Positions 1 through 9,091 of a stretch of DNA of 28,668 nucleotides are shown here, one piece after another. Position numbers and translations under genes: made by a program. The notes below the pieces were generated by a model, which had not been told where the DNA came from, made no database searches, and saw nothing but the letters and a program-made list of their open reading frames with translations. Location: positions 1-28,668 of IMG/VR virus record IMGVR_UViG_3300030104_002014; one strand, 5' to 3'. The stretch comes from a virus. How positions within the stretch are numbered: position 1 is the stretch's first letter; each line of letters opens with the position of its first letter.

Positions 1-98
1 GTAGCGACAACCCTTCCGTCATCAAGTTTCATTTCTGCATAAAATTTTACAGAATAAGATTTTGGTTCGTTTTTCATTTTTAAGATATTTAAAATTTT
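1..98. repeat. 98-bp direct terminal repeat (circular closure), left copy
   Basis: Bases 1-98 are identical to 28571-28668. The repeat lies inside an open gene and reads through in frame, as expected when a circular or circularly permuted genome has been cut open with an assembly overlap. The unique genome length is therefore 28,570 bp. A true 98-bp physical terminal repeat cannot be excluded from sequence alone. Confidence 0.95.
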
Positions 99-113
99 TT
101 CGATTGTTCCCAT
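1..113 (-). CDS. Scaffold-like protein, N-terminal part (continues across the junction to 28015)
   Basis: The minus strand has an ATG at 113-111 followed by an open frame that begins MGTIEKILNILK and then reaches the ATG at 77-75. After the circle is joined this frame runs on to the stop at 28015, giving about 222 residues. The first 12 residues are visible only from this end of the window. I prefer the ATG at 113 because it is in frame and lies in the short gap behind the protease gene; the ATG at 77 would give 210 residues. No Shine-Dalgarno sequence precedes either. See the entry at 28015-28668 for the function. Confidence 0.75.
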   Translation of the reverse strand, partial: MGTIEKILNILKMKNEPKSYSVKFYAEMKLDDGRVVA

Positions 114-152
114 AACATTAATATATATAAAAGTATTAGTATTGTTTATTTT

Positions 153-1154
153 CTATCTCTTGACAGTCTTGTTTTTAATTGCTGAACAGACCTTTGCAGC
201 CGTTTCTTTGTTTCCGTATTCTTTTATTTGATCTTTCATACAATCATCCCAAGAATACTTTAACATTGCTTTTCTTTTAGCAAATGATACATATTCTAAC
301 ATTTTGTATTTTCTTTTTCGTTTCTTTTTTTTGTCGTGGTCACCTTCCATTTCTTCACGCATAGTAGCAGAAGAATGATCTACACAGGGCATATATAACT
401 TAACACCATCTACATTATGAGGATGTGATCCTGAGCAACCTTTAAACATTTCTGCATATATTTCTGCTTCTTCTTTATTTCTAAATAATGGCTCACCATC
501 TAAACTTCCAACAGGATTTAATTCATTAGCTAAAATGAGATTTTTTATTTTTCCCAACATAACCTCATCAGGACAATCCTCACAAACTTCATCAAGTATA
601 TCAACCTCTTTTGATTGCTCAATTAATTTGTCTGTAAAATAACCTTCAATGCTAAATCCTCGTACTTCTTTGTTTTTTATTTTTTCCCAAATTTCAGGAT
701 TGTTTTCTGCAGATACTTGAACAAACCAAGTTCCAACGGGCATATTATTAAAGCCATACATATTAGATTTGTCATATTTTTTATTTTCTTTAATCCACGA
801 TTCTACGACAGTTAATCCTTGTACAGGATCTTTGTGTTCAAGAGTATGATTATTGTTGTTTAAACTTGACATAAATAGCTTTTGAGCCTGTCTAATAGTT
901 TCTTTTGTAAAGTACACATCATATTCTTCGTTTGTTTCTTTATTTAAACGTGGAATTTTTTTATCTGGAATTAATACTGCACCGATTAACTGCTTTTGTT
1001 CTTCATCTATTTTTGCAAGACTTAGAAAATCATTATTAAAAAAAACAAAGTTTTCTTCAATAGCAGGAAATTTAACAACAGAAATTGCATCAACGCCAAA
1101 ATGTTCTGCCGTTTCGTCAATTATTAATTCAATAAGTTTTTTCTTTTTAGCCAT
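153..1154 (-). CDS. XkdF-like prohead (capsid maturation) protease
   Basis: A 333-residue protein, probably the prohead protease that trims scaffold and capsid during head maturation. Residues about 20-175 resemble the XkdF / Peptidase_S78_2 family: an N-terminal beta-rich stretch, a His region (H103 and H107 in HTLEHKDP), a conserved MPVGTWFVQV block and a serine in VRGFSIEGYF (S168). H107 or H103 and S168 are the candidate catalytic residues. The C-terminal third has a Cys/His-containing segment (SHPHNVDGVKLYMPC, about 246-260) and a basic tail ending in a WDDCMKDQIKEYGN block also seen in related Bacteroidetes phage proteins. It lies just upstream of the scaffold and capsid genes, the usual place for this enzyme. 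The family call is by motif recall, not by search. Confidence 0.75.
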   Translation of the reverse strand: MAKKKKLIELIIDETAEHFGVDAISVVKFPAIEENFVFFNNDFLSLAKIDEEQKQLIGAVLIPDKKIPRLNKETNEEYDVYFTKETIRQAQKLFMSSLNNNNHTLEHKDPVQGLTVVESWIKENKKYDKSNMYGFNNMPVGTWFVQVSAENNPEIWEKIKNKEVRGFSIEGYFTDKLIEQSKEVDILDEVCEDCPDEVMLGKIKNLILANELNPVGSLDGEPLFRNKEEAEIYAEMFKGCSGSHPHNVDGVKLYMPCVDHSSATMREEMEGDHDKKKKRKRKYKMLEYVSFAKRKAMLKYSWDDCMKDQIKEYGNKETAAKVCSAIKNKTVKR

Positions 1155-1186
1155 ATCATCTATAAATATAAAGTTTGTAATTTTGT

Positions 1187-2668
1187 TTATAATGTAGCTT
1201 GTAAATCTAATTCAGATTGTAATGCTTGTGAATTAGAAATATCAGTTTCTACTACAAATGCCTGAACAGGTTGTGCACCATCATCACCTGCAGGTGAAAT
1301 GTTTTCTAAATTTGGTATCATTCCACCTATTCCACCTACTACTTCTGTTGGTGGAGCAGGAACATCACCACCACCACCACCTGCTGCTGCATCTCCACCC
1401 CCACCATCATCACCTGTAGACATTATTTTTTTAACATTAGCCATACCCATAGCAATAATACCACCTGCTGATAAAGCACCAAATATACCACCTTGTGCTA
1501 ATGCTTTTGTTGCTCCAAGAAATGTGTCACGAATTGCCATACCGACTTGAATAGCTTTTGCTGCCTTGCTTTCTTCACCTAAAATAGCAACAACATCAGA
1601 AACAGCTTTCCTTTGTAACATCTTTTTATTTTCAGCTAATAATTTGGCATTTTTTAAATCCAAATCATCTTGTTTCTTTTTGTCTGCAATTCCTTTTAGT
1701 CTGTCTTTCTCTTTTTGGTCATCTATCTTTTTTTGGTCATCTATTGCTTTTTGTTTTGCATCTTCTACTCTTTTTATTTCGGCTATCTCTGCATCTGCTT
1801 TTTCTTTCTCTAATGCTTTTAAATTAGTTAATTGTTCCGATCTTTGTCCTGTAATTCTTTCGTCAAGATCAGCCATTTCAGTTTTAGCATTTATTACTGC
1901 TACTTGTAAATCAACATTATCTTTATTACGTGATAATTCTAATTCTGCTAAATCTAATTTTTTTTGTGCTAATGCCTGTTCTTCGGCAAACTGCTCATCT
2001 AAGATTTGGCCTAATTTTTCATTTGCTGCAATACGTTCTTCAAAAGTTAAACTTATATCATCACGTAATTGTCTTTGAACTTCTGCGTCTTTTTGGTATT
2101 GTAATTGCAATAATCTTTGATTTGCTTCTGCTAACTTCACTTCTTTATTTAGGTTCGTTAGTGCTTTTGCAAATGCGACAGTTTCTTTTGCACTCTCTTT
2201 TGCGTTTTCAACAAAATCTGAAAAGCTACCACTACTGCCCACTACTGCATCTTTAACACCATTAAATGATTCTTTTGCTAAATCACCTGCTTCTTTGAAT
2301 TCACCTTTTAAAACCTTTCCAATTGCCTTTCCTAATAGACCTAATGACTTGACAACTGCCATAACTGTATTTACTAATTTTTGGAAAATGTCACCGATCA
2401 CTGCAGATGCAAGATTCACTTTGTCCATTACAGCTTGATTTTCTCCCAATGCGTCTTTTAATGCTACAAATGCCGAAACAATAAGACCTACACCCATTGC
2501 TTTGAAAGCTAATCCAACCCCCTTTATTCCAGATTGCATAGCTGAAAACCCTTTTTTAGAATTTTTTGCACCTTTTCCTGTTGCTTCTACGCCCTTTTTT
2601 AATTTTTCAACTTGCTTGATGCCGTCTTTAGCATCAACATTAATTTTAATCGTTTTGTCTACCGCCAT
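1187..2668 (-). CDS. Tail tape measure protein
   Basis: A 493-residue protein that would span the tail lumen and set tail length. It begins with a small basic region, then hydrophobic helices (about 50-75 and 90-115), a long charged coiled coil rich in K, E, D and Q (about 155-355), and a second hydrophobic helical region (about 370-415) followed by a Gly/Ala/Pro-rich tail. This hydrophobic-coil-hydrophobic layout is typical of siphovirus tape measures, though 493 residues is short and suggests a short tail. The ATG at 2668 overlaps the end of a 57-residue gene by 10 bases, and the distal tail genes lie upstream. A short tandem repeat in the DNA encodes the repeated DDQKK units in the coil. 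Confidence 0.85.
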   Translation of the reverse strand: MAVDKTIKINVDAKDGIKQVEKLKKGVEATGKGAKNSKKGFSAMQSGIKGVGLAFKAMGVGLIVSAFVALKDALGENQAVMDKVNLASAVIGDIFQKLVNTVMAVVKSLGLLGKAIGKVLKGEFKEAGDLAKESFNGVKDAVVGSSGSFSDFVENAKESAKETVAFAKALTNLNKEVKLAEANQRLLQLQYQKDAEVQRQLRDDISLTFEERIAANEKLGQILDEQFAEEQALAQKKLDLAELELSRNKDNVDLQVAVINAKTEMADLDERITGQRSEQLTNLKALEKEKADAEIAEIKRVEDAKQKAIDDQKKIDDQKEKDRLKGIADKKKQDDLDLKNAKLLAENKKMLQRKAVSDVVAILGEESKAAKAIQVGMAIRDTFLGATKALAQGGIFGALSAGGIIAMGMANVKKIMSTGDDGGGGDAAAGGGGGDVPAPPTEVVGGIGGMIPNLENISPAGDDGAQPVQAFVVETDISNSQALQSELDLQATL

Positions 2669-2832
2669 AGTATTTTTATTATTTCTTTTAACATTCTTCT
2701 AAAACTTGTGTGATATTCCTGCAATCCATAAGCAAAATCCAATTCCTTATCTTTGTAATCAACTAATTGTAAATGATCAATGCTTGGAATAATTAAATCT
2801 GATGTTGCTTCTATGTATTTTTTTAGTTCCAT
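2659..2832 (-). CDS. Small protein between distal tail protein and tape measure
   Basis: A 57-residue frame starts at the ATG 2832-2830 (MELKKYIEATSDLIIPSIDH) and stops at 2659. It overlaps the upstream 1174-residue gene and the downstream tape measure gene by 10 bases each, so it fills exactly the only sizeable gap in this block. It is mixed helical and charged with a basic C-terminus (MLKEIIKILWR) and no clear membrane segment or motif. The double overlap and the lack of any other explanation for the 154-base gap make it a likely translated gene. Function unknown; a small tail assembly factor is possible from context. Confidence 0.65.
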   Translation of the reverse strand: MELKKYIEATSDLIIPSIDHLQLVDYKDKELDFAYGLQEYHTSFRRMLKEIIKILWR

Positions 2833-5800
2833 ATTAATCTATCTAAATTTTGAAAATCTATATATTTAGCGTTCTGATATATTGCAAAATTTTCATTATA
2901 TCCTAATGCCATATTACTAATTTCATTAACATCAATTTCTGCTGTCAAAGTCCATAACCTTATAGTGTCTGTCTGACTATCTTGTAAACCGAATTGCAAA
3001 ATACCATCAGAATCTATTAAGATGTTAAGTGTACAAGTAACAGGGTTAGATCCTTCTCGTAACTGAAATTCAACCTCACCACCTACTGCACCTAATTGTT
3101 TTTTTGTTCCACCTTGAATTACAAAAGCTGTAAATGATGCAAAGGCATCAGTTGTTCCTAATGTATAAGTGGCACTTGTTCCACCGACTACTGTGCTAAT
3201 GCCCTTAACTCTAATAACGATATTTGAATTATCAGGTACATACAAAGGTTTTGCAAATTGATCTCCACTAGGGTATGCGTAACCAAGCGTATTTCCATTA
3301 GTTTGACCTGTTAAAATCATTCTATGTGATTCACCTCTGTATTGAGGTATTTTTGAATTTGTTGGTCTGTATTTAATTACTATGTCATCACCATAATAAT
3401 TTAAAATTTTAGATGCGTATTTATTATTATCAACACCTGTTACTATTGGTCTATGAGTTCCCCCAATTTTTCCACTTATAATAGATTTTAATTGACTAGG
3501 CATAATCAATGCTGTATTTCCAAAAATGCTCTGCATAGTTAATGGCAAACTTCCTGCATTTGCATAACACATATACTCGCCAGGATTAGATGCTTGTTCT
3601 GTATTAGTCAATATAATACCACCATTACAGGTACAACATTCAGGAGATGTGAAAAGACCTAATGCCGTTCCTGATGTAGATGGTGTGCAAGTTGGATCGT
3701 CATCAGGACACCATACCCAATAGTTCCCCCAAGTATTAGATCCATTGCTTAATGCTCCAATTACATCATTGCAACCACTACAATTTAAACGTGTATCTAA
3801 TGATTTTATTAATGTAACCTTTGTAGATGCTTTTGCACCTACCTGATAATTTGAAATACTAAGAACACGCCAATATGTATCTTTTATAAAATACTCATCT
3901 GAAAAACTAAAATTGAAAATATCAACTTCACTTAAATTCAAATAGCATTCCATAATTCTAGCATCATCAGAATAGATATTGTCCAAATATGGTTTCCAAT
4001 ATTTGCCGTATAATGTATTATTAAACCAACTACCAAAATTGAGATCATAATTAAATACACTTAAACCCCCTACTATTGGTGGTGTAGCATTCCAATAAAC
4101 TGACTGATTGTTAGACGTTAATGTTGATGTTGTTACTGCTTGTAAATCAAAAGGACTACAAAGGGCATAATTCTTAAAGCGTAAAGCTGTTACACCATTC
4201 GCTGTTGCTCTATGAAAATAAATATATATTTGATCTCCACTTGTATTTAATATGTTTGTCCTTGTTCCACTATAATAGAAAATTTTTGGTTTTGTGGCTG
4301 TTGGTTTATTTTCTACTAATGTTGCGCTTGTTCTTTCATAAGTAAAATCATATTGCACAGTTAAGTTCGGCAGGTATGTTCCTGCTTGTTCATCTTCACT
4401 AACAAATACTTGACCATTTATAAAAGGTGAAAAAATAGCTTGATTCTTTAATTCGCCTGTTGCTAATTCATTTTCAAAGTCATCTATTCTTATATGTCCA
4501 TATACATTAGCATTTGGATAATTCTCTTTGATTGATTTATTATAAAGATCTTCATCTTCTAAATCTGTTAAATGTATTGTCTTTTTTTGTAGTGATGTAG
4601 TGTCTTTGACAACTATCTCTTTTGATAGATCTAACTTATTTGTCCAATCCTTTAATTCACCACTATTGATAAAATCATTATATGGTTGTATTAATAAATT
4701 AGAAGAATCATTTGGATCAGTTAAAACAACTAAATTGAATCGTTGAATAATATCTTTTAAAAATCCATTTTGCGTTAATTCAGGATCAACACAAGCTGGT
4801 ATATCTATTGTTTGATCATATATACTATTAGCAAAACCTGCCCAATTCATATCTACAAAACCATATAGTGTTCCACAACCAGGTGTTTGAATAGCACCTA
4901 TGACAAATTTTGTATCACAAGCAACACTTTGATTTTCCATATATACTGGCCCCCATACATCAACAAGAATCTGTGCAGATGAATTAGGTGCCATTCCTTC
5001 TGAATTTATATAAGCATTTACTGATCCTATTGCAGAAAATGAAGAACACCCATAATTAGATTCAGATAAATTAATATAAACTGTTGTTTCACTATCAGGC
5101 ACATCTTCGCCTGTTGATACATTATTTGCTACATCCCAATATACAAGCCTGTAATCTAATCTGATAACATTATCATTTGTATTCCAAGAGCTTCTAACAT
5201 TTCTAAAATTATGAGTGTGATTAACTCTAACCTGTTCCATAGAGGTATCAGCTTTTGTAAAATAATGGTATGTAGTATTCCAAACACTATCTGCATCAGT
5301 AAATTGATCGCAGTCACCAATACTCGTTGTATTTGCAGGAACGACAATATCAACGATAGTTACATCATCACCTTGTCCGTTTACTAATTCACTACTAAAT
5401 TCACCCCATTCGTTCTGCATAGCAACTGCAAAATTACCACTTTGTGCAGCTAATGTATTAACGGTTGGTGCAACAGATAAGCCTGTATAATTAGCTAATG
5501 TCATAAAAAGTTTACCAAAAAACTTGTCTGTATAATCACCTGTTCCATCTATAAAATCAGATGTATATGTAAATCCTGCTCTGGCAATAATTAATCTTAA
5601 CAAGGTTCTTAATTGTATTGCAGGTTTGAATTGACTAAAATTTACAGCCTTAGACCACGCTGCCTGAACTCCACCATTCGCATCATTTACAATAGCATCA
5701 GTAGCAGTTTGATCCATATTTAAAAATCTTTCTTGCGCACCATCATAATAGAAATTCTGTTCTGTAACGCTAAAAGGATATATTATCTGACCAATACCAA

Positions 5801-6347
5801 TATCAGAATCATACAAGGCATCTCCTGCTGTGTTTGGTATACCAGAACCCCACGATTTGTAAAGTGTATTATCATACCAATTTGTGTATGTGTATACATA
5901 ATTATAATAGTCAGTATAAGAACCATCATCATTTTTAAAAACATCTTTGAGCCTTTGGTTTCCTATGACAGTAAATAGTGTAGCACTATTAGATAATAAA
6001 ACTACTTCATAGTATTGAGCCTTTTGATATACGCTTTTAAGCTGTAACATACCTTCAAATTGAGGTACACTACCAACATATAAAACTGCATCAAATTTTG
6101 TCTTTGTATTAAAAACTAATGTTTCTAAATTTACATTAAACCAATACTGAAAGAATGTATTATTGTTATCTGTGAAAGGCAATTTAAATGTTTGTGAATA
6201 ACTACCCTTTCTTGACTCAGGTTCTCTAATATCTGAGAACTGATAATTCAAAGGTATGTTTGGTTCTTCTTGGAGATCTAACTGAAAAGTGCTATCTGCC
6301 GTTGCTGAACTTGTTGCTTTTCTATATGCTACTAATCTTACTTTCAT
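2823..6347 (-). CDS. Large distal tail / baseplate-like protein
   Basis: At 1174 residues this is the largest protein in the genome. Its N-terminus (PLNYQFSDIREPESRKGSYS, followed by TFKLPFTDNNNTFFQYWF) matches a block I recall from large tail proteins of Bacteroidetes phages that seem to act as the tail hub or baseplate. The middle is beta-rich with many aromatic and Asn/Thr residues. A cysteine-rich stretch around residues 855-930 (NCSGC, PECCTC and others) may bind metal or form disulfides. It begins on the last base of the 489-residue tail gene (shared base 6347) and ends overlapping the small gene at 2659-2832, so translation is coupled. Receptor binding or tail-tip assembly is inferred; no enzymatic motif was recognised. 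Confidence 0.65.
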   Translation of the reverse strand: MKVRLVAYRKATSSATADSTFQLDLQEEPNIPLNYQFSDIREPESRKGSYSQTFKLPFTDNNNTFFQYWFNVNLETLVFNTKTKFDAVLYVGSVPQFEGMLQLKSVYQKAQYYEVVLLSNSATLFTVIGNQRLKDVFKNDDGSYTDYYNYVYTYTNWYDNTLYKSWGSGIPNTAGDALYDSDIGIGQIIYPFSVTEQNFYYDGAQERFLNMDQTATDAIVNDANGGVQAAWSKAVNFSQFKPAIQLRTLLRLIIARAGFTYTSDFIDGTGDYTDKFFGKLFMTLANYTGLSVAPTVNTLAAQSGNFAVAMQNEWGEFSSELVNGQGDDVTIVDIVVPANTTSIGDCDQFTDADSVWNTTYHYFTKADTSMEQVRVNHTHNFRNVRSSWNTNDNVIRLDYRLVYWDVANNVSTGEDVPDSETTVYINLSESNYGCSSFSAIGSVNAYINSEGMAPNSSAQILVDVWGPVYMENQSVACDTKFVIGAIQTPGCGTLYGFVDMNWAGFANSIYDQTIDIPACVDPELTQNGFLKDIIQRFNLVVLTDPNDSSNLLIQPYNDFINSGELKDWTNKLDLSKEIVVKDTTSLQKKTIHLTDLEDEDLYNKSIKENYPNANVYGHIRIDDFENELATGELKNQAIFSPFINGQVFVSEDEQAGTYLPNLTVQYDFTYERTSATLVENKPTATKPKIFYYSGTRTNILNTSGDQIYIYFHRATANGVTALRFKNYALCSPFDLQAVTTSTLTSNNQSVYWNATPPIVGGLSVFNYDLNFGSWFNNTLYGKYWKPYLDNIYSDDARIMECYLNLSEVDIFNFSFSDEYFIKDTYWRVLSISNYQVGAKASTKVTLIKSLDTRLNCSGCNDVIGALSNGSNTWGNYWVWCPDDDPTCTPSTSGTALGLFTSPECCTCNGGIILTNTEQASNPGEYMCYANAGSLPLTMQSIFGNTALIMPSQLKSIISGKIGGTHRPIVTGVDNNKYASKILNYYGDDIVIKYRPTNSKIPQYRGESHRMILTGQTNGNTLGYAYPSGDQFAKPLYVPDNSNIVIRVKGISTVVGGTSATYTLGTTDAFASFTAFVIQGGTKKQLGAVGGEVEFQLREGSNPVTCTLNILIDSDGILQFGLQDSQTDTIRLWTLTAEIDVNEISNMALGYNENFAIYQNAKYIDFQNLDRLIWN

Positions 6348-7816
6348 TAACTATTTGTATTTACAGGATTTGCATATTCTATCTGTATTGTGTATTGTAT
6401 TAATTTATCATTTGCTTGTGTTTTTTTCATAATAGATTTGTCAACTATCATAACACCTTGCGTAAATTCTGTGTCAGTATTTTCAACTATATAAACATCT
6501 GTTGACATTATTAATTTTTCCACTAAATATGCTTGTTCTTCTGATAACCAATCTGTGTTTAATGTTTCTTTTAAAACTGCTGTAACCTGCCTTGTTTGTT
6601 TCCCTCTTTGTGTATTATTATATCTCCATTTACTACCATTAAATGTTCCTAAAATACTGCTATAATTGTTTCTTGTAACTTCAATTCTTTGAGTAGATTT
6701 TTTTGTGAAATTTAAATAATCATAACAACCTAAACTATTTCGCCAAGCTAATCTTCTGACCTTAAATCCTTTGCAACTACCATCTTGTTTTATAAAATAA
6801 TATGGTGCTGTTTCTGCTGTTGCTAATGCAGGATTTGTGTTTGTTGTACTTGTTCCTCTAATTGTATAATACGCCCACCCTGCGTTGTTTGATGGTTTAG
6901 CATCTGAATTATCGCTTTGCCCTTCTAAGTTTCCTGGCCCACATCCAAAATATAATAAACGCCCTGCATCTGTTAAACTTCCGTCATTAGGTGGTATTCC
7001 ACCATTACCTGTGATATTAGCAATATATTCTGCGTCATTAATAAGAACATTACTTGAATTATAATAAGCAATTTGAATGTAATCTAAATCACTTGTAAAT
7101 TTAGAAAAATCATTTAAAAATCCTATTGTATGATAATCTGTGTCTTGAACATAATTAATTCTGCCTGAAATTCCATAATCACCTGATCCACTTTTTACAT
7201 CACTTAAAAATAAATCCGTAGGACTACTTGCTTGGTATGGTTGAAATGCCGTTCCTTGTATATAGTTAGAATCAGTATCACGTGCTGTAAACAACGGCAA
7301 TGATGCAGGTATATATACTTGTGTGTCTGTTATATTTACTGCTGTGTTTTGTGTAGGTAATACTGATTCACCTGTACTATATTCTTGATATGCTTTTATA
7401 AAAATAGTTTGAACCTGTGTTTGATCTGTTCTACTATCACCATTAAAGCTATATGGTTCAGCAGGTACATTAACACCTATTTTGTGTATTGTTTCAAATG
7501 GTATTCCTGTTTGGTTTTGGTCAAATACTGTGTTTACTAATTGACTATTGACAATGTCTCTAAGATCGAAAAATGCTCTTGCTTCTTGAGCACCAACATC
7601 TGGCCCATAACTATTTCTTCTTTGTTTTATTTTAGCAATTAATTCACCAGAAGCATCATCAATCCTTACTTCCATTATTAACTTAAAAAAATACAGACCA
7701 CTAATATCATCTTGATGAATCATATATCCGATCATAGGATTCCAATTGGTTATTACAGGCACTTTATCTGCTGTGTTAACAGGGTATTGTTTAATCGTTA
7801 TGTTTCCTATTGCCAT
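6347..7816 (-). CDS. Distal tail-like structural protein
   Basis: A 489-residue protein, beta-rich with many Thr, Asn and Tyr residues and no signal peptide or membrane segment. It sits between the gp10-like protein and the 1174-residue tail protein and shares one base with the latter. The N-terminal half carries NWNPMIGYMI and a RAFFDLRDIVNSQL segment; the C-terminal part has a CYDYLNF motif and a region rich in basic residues. It resembles unnamed tail proteins of Bacteroidetes phages that come just before the hub protein. Distal tail or baseplate is the best reading from position and composition; the exact role is not visible. Confidence 0.55.
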   Translation of the reverse strand: MAIGNITIKQYPVNTADKVPVITNWNPMIGYMIHQDDISGLYFFKLIMEVRIDDASGELIAKIKQRRNSYGPDVGAQEARAFFDLRDIVNSQLVNTVFDQNQTGIPFETIHKIGVNVPAEPYSFNGDSRTDQTQVQTIFIKAYQEYSTGESVLPTQNTAVNITDTQVYIPASLPLFTARDTDSNYIQGTAFQPYQASSPTDLFLSDVKSGSGDYGISGRINYVQDTDYHTIGFLNDFSKFTSDLDYIQIAYYNSSNVLINDAEYIANITGNGGIPPNDGSLTDAGRLLYFGCGPGNLEGQSDNSDAKPSNNAGWAYYTIRGTSTTNTNPALATAETAPYYFIKQDGSCKGFKVRRLAWRNSLGCYDYLNFTKKSTQRIEVTRNNYSSILGTFNGSKWRYNNTQRGKQTRQVTAVLKETLNTDWLSEEQAYLVEKLIMSTDVYIVENTDTEFTQGVMIVDKSIMKKTQANDKLIQYTIQIEYANPVNTNS

Positions 7817-7822
7817 ATTTTT

Positions 7823-8353
7823 TTATTTTATTATTGTTTCAATTGCTAACTCTAAATCATCAGCAAATGCTTTTGTTATATTTTCCATTTGGTTGTCTAA
7901 CTCTTGCGTGAATGGTTTACTAAAAAATTGCGTTCTTGTTAATCCTCTTTGATATATTGCTCTTTGTATTAAGAACCCCAAGCTGTCATTACTTATAAAT
8001 CGACCTTTTTTGTTTCTACCTTTTATGCCTTTGCTTTTAATCCAATTAATTAATGGCTGTCTTGGTGGCATCTTAGTAGTGTATTTAAATGGACTGCCTT
8101 GTCCTCTCATTTTTCCACTACCTTTAAAACCACCTGCACCTCTCACCCCTTCATCTACAAATGCCCAATAATCTTCTGCACCCCCAAATTCAAACTCTAA
8201 TGTTACATCTGAATCTGATGCTGTTACTAAATAATCAAAGTCATTATATAATTTTCCACTTGCTTTTTTTGTCTTTTTTAGAATAGATCTTCCCTCACTG
8301 ACAACATCGCCACCAAGTTTCTGCATTGCTTGTATGGTATTCTTAAACTGCAT
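7823..8353 (-). CDS. HK97 gp10-like neck / tail completion protein
   Basis: A 176-residue protein. It has an N-terminal helix, a beta-rich centre containing the VDEGVRG and MPPRQPLINWIKSKG blocks, a basic Gly-rich loop and a C-terminal helix (QLDNQMENITKAFADDLELA). The VDEG block followed by a PPRxPL segment is typical of HK97-gp10-like proteins, which complete the head-tail joint or tail end. Its start shares bases with the stop of the upstream tail terminator-like gene (TAATG, 8353), so the two are translationally coupled, as is common for this pair. The family call rests on these motifs and on position. Confidence 0.65.
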   Translation of the reverse strand: MQFKNTIQAMQKLGGDVVSEGRSILKKTKKASGKLYNDFDYLVTASDSDVTLEFEFGGAEDYWAFVDEGVRGAGGFKGSGKMRGQGSPFKYTTKMPPRQPLINWIKSKGIKGRNKKGRFISNDSLGFLIQRAIYQRGLTRTQFFSKPFTQELDNQMENITKAFADDLELAIETIIK

Positions 8354-8859
8354 TAGCTATTAGGTGTTATTGGTACAACACATAAATCATTTGTATTTGG
8401 CACTTGAATAACTAAATTTGATGCCCACCCTGTTAGTGTATTATCGAATCGTGCCGTAAATGGTTCAGCGTTTACAGGCAAACTCAATACAACCTTCTTA
8501 TCAACATAAGAAAATTGAGCACCAGCTTGAGTATACAAATTCTGATGAAATTCTGTAATCACATCTTGCATTATATTTAGTGTTTGTGAATACGTATCTA
8601 TTCGACCTAATCTTTGCCTGTTTGGATCACTTCCAATTTGATCACTTACCATATCCATTACATAAATAGAAAAATTATATGTTAATACGCCCTTGTCTAC
8701 AACTACTGTGCCAGGCTCTGCATATAAAACAATATAATCAGTAGCACCAAGTTTGTTAATGTCTACTTCATCCATTTGTCCTGAGTGAAAGCTATTAATC
8801 ATATGATGCTTTTCTGCAATAGTTTCTAAATATCCGACTACATTTCTAAATGTTATCAT
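8353..8859 (-). CDS. Tail terminator-like protein
   Basis: A 168-residue protein with an alpha/beta pattern. It has an N-terminal helix (ITFRNVVGYLETIAEKHHMI), strands around VLTYNFSIYVMDMV, a central helix (TYSQTLNIMQDVITEFHQNL) and a C-terminal beta stretch (GWASNLVIQVPN). This order resembles small siphovirus tail terminator or minor tail proteins, and it is directly upstream of a gp10-like gene. The ATG at 8859 lies 14 bases inside the end of the frameshifted chaperone reading frame. Assignment is mainly by context and predicted fold, so a related neck protein is an alternative. Confidence 0.45.
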   Translation of the reverse strand: MITFRNVVGYLETIAEKHHMINSFHSGQMDEVDINKLGATDYIVLYAEPGTVVVDKGVLTYNFSIYVMDMVSDQIGSDPNRQRLGRIDTYSQTLNIMQDVITEFHQNLYTQAGAQFSYVDKKVVLSLPVNAEPFTARFDNTLTGWASNLVIQVPNTNDLCVVPITPNS

Positions 8860-9091
8860 AATTGTTTCTTTGTTTATTATTGTGATCTTGAGTATAAGCT
8901 AAATATGTCAGCGTTTCCAAAATCGGCACTTTTGTTATTTTATCAATATTTAAAATGTTATCATTACATAGTGAATAGAGTATATTGTACCACCCCCACT
9001 TACTCTGCATGCTTACACCCTTTGTTGTTTCAGTTCCTGTACTTTCAAAAAGTTGTGCGAAATCCTCGCCAATCTTTCGCCTAAATTCAAA
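8846..9091 (-). CDS. Tail assembly chaperone, -1 frameshift extension (GT-type C-terminus)
   Basis: This is the part of the -1 frame used after slipping at 9091-9097. It adds 81 residues beginning FEFRRKIGEDF, giving a fusion of 168 + 81 = 249 residues. The extension contains SKWGWYNILYSLCNDNILNI and ETLTYLAYTQ, a WGWY-plus-helix pattern I recall from the T-domain of tail chaperones in related phages. The open frame extends upstream to 9130 but has no good start of its own there, and the first 118 bases overlap the short product, so an independent gene is less likely. It ends 14 bases inside the next gene. Confidence 0.7.
   Translation of the reverse strand, partial: FEFRRKIGEDFAQLFESTGTETTKGVSMQSKWGWYNILYSLCNDNILNIDKITKVPILETLTYLAYTQDHNNKQRNNYDNI

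Noticed and set aside
1370-1410. Run of CCACCA units
   Set aside because: Codes for the Gly-rich tail of the tape measure protein; not a separate repeat element.
1700-1750. Short tandem repeat in the tape measure gene
   Set aside because: Encodes repeated charged coil residues and needs no other explanation.
1299-2256. Plus-strand open frames across the tape measure gene
   Set aside because: They lie antisense to a well-supported gene, are Ser/Pro/Phe-rich shadows and have no coupling to other genes.
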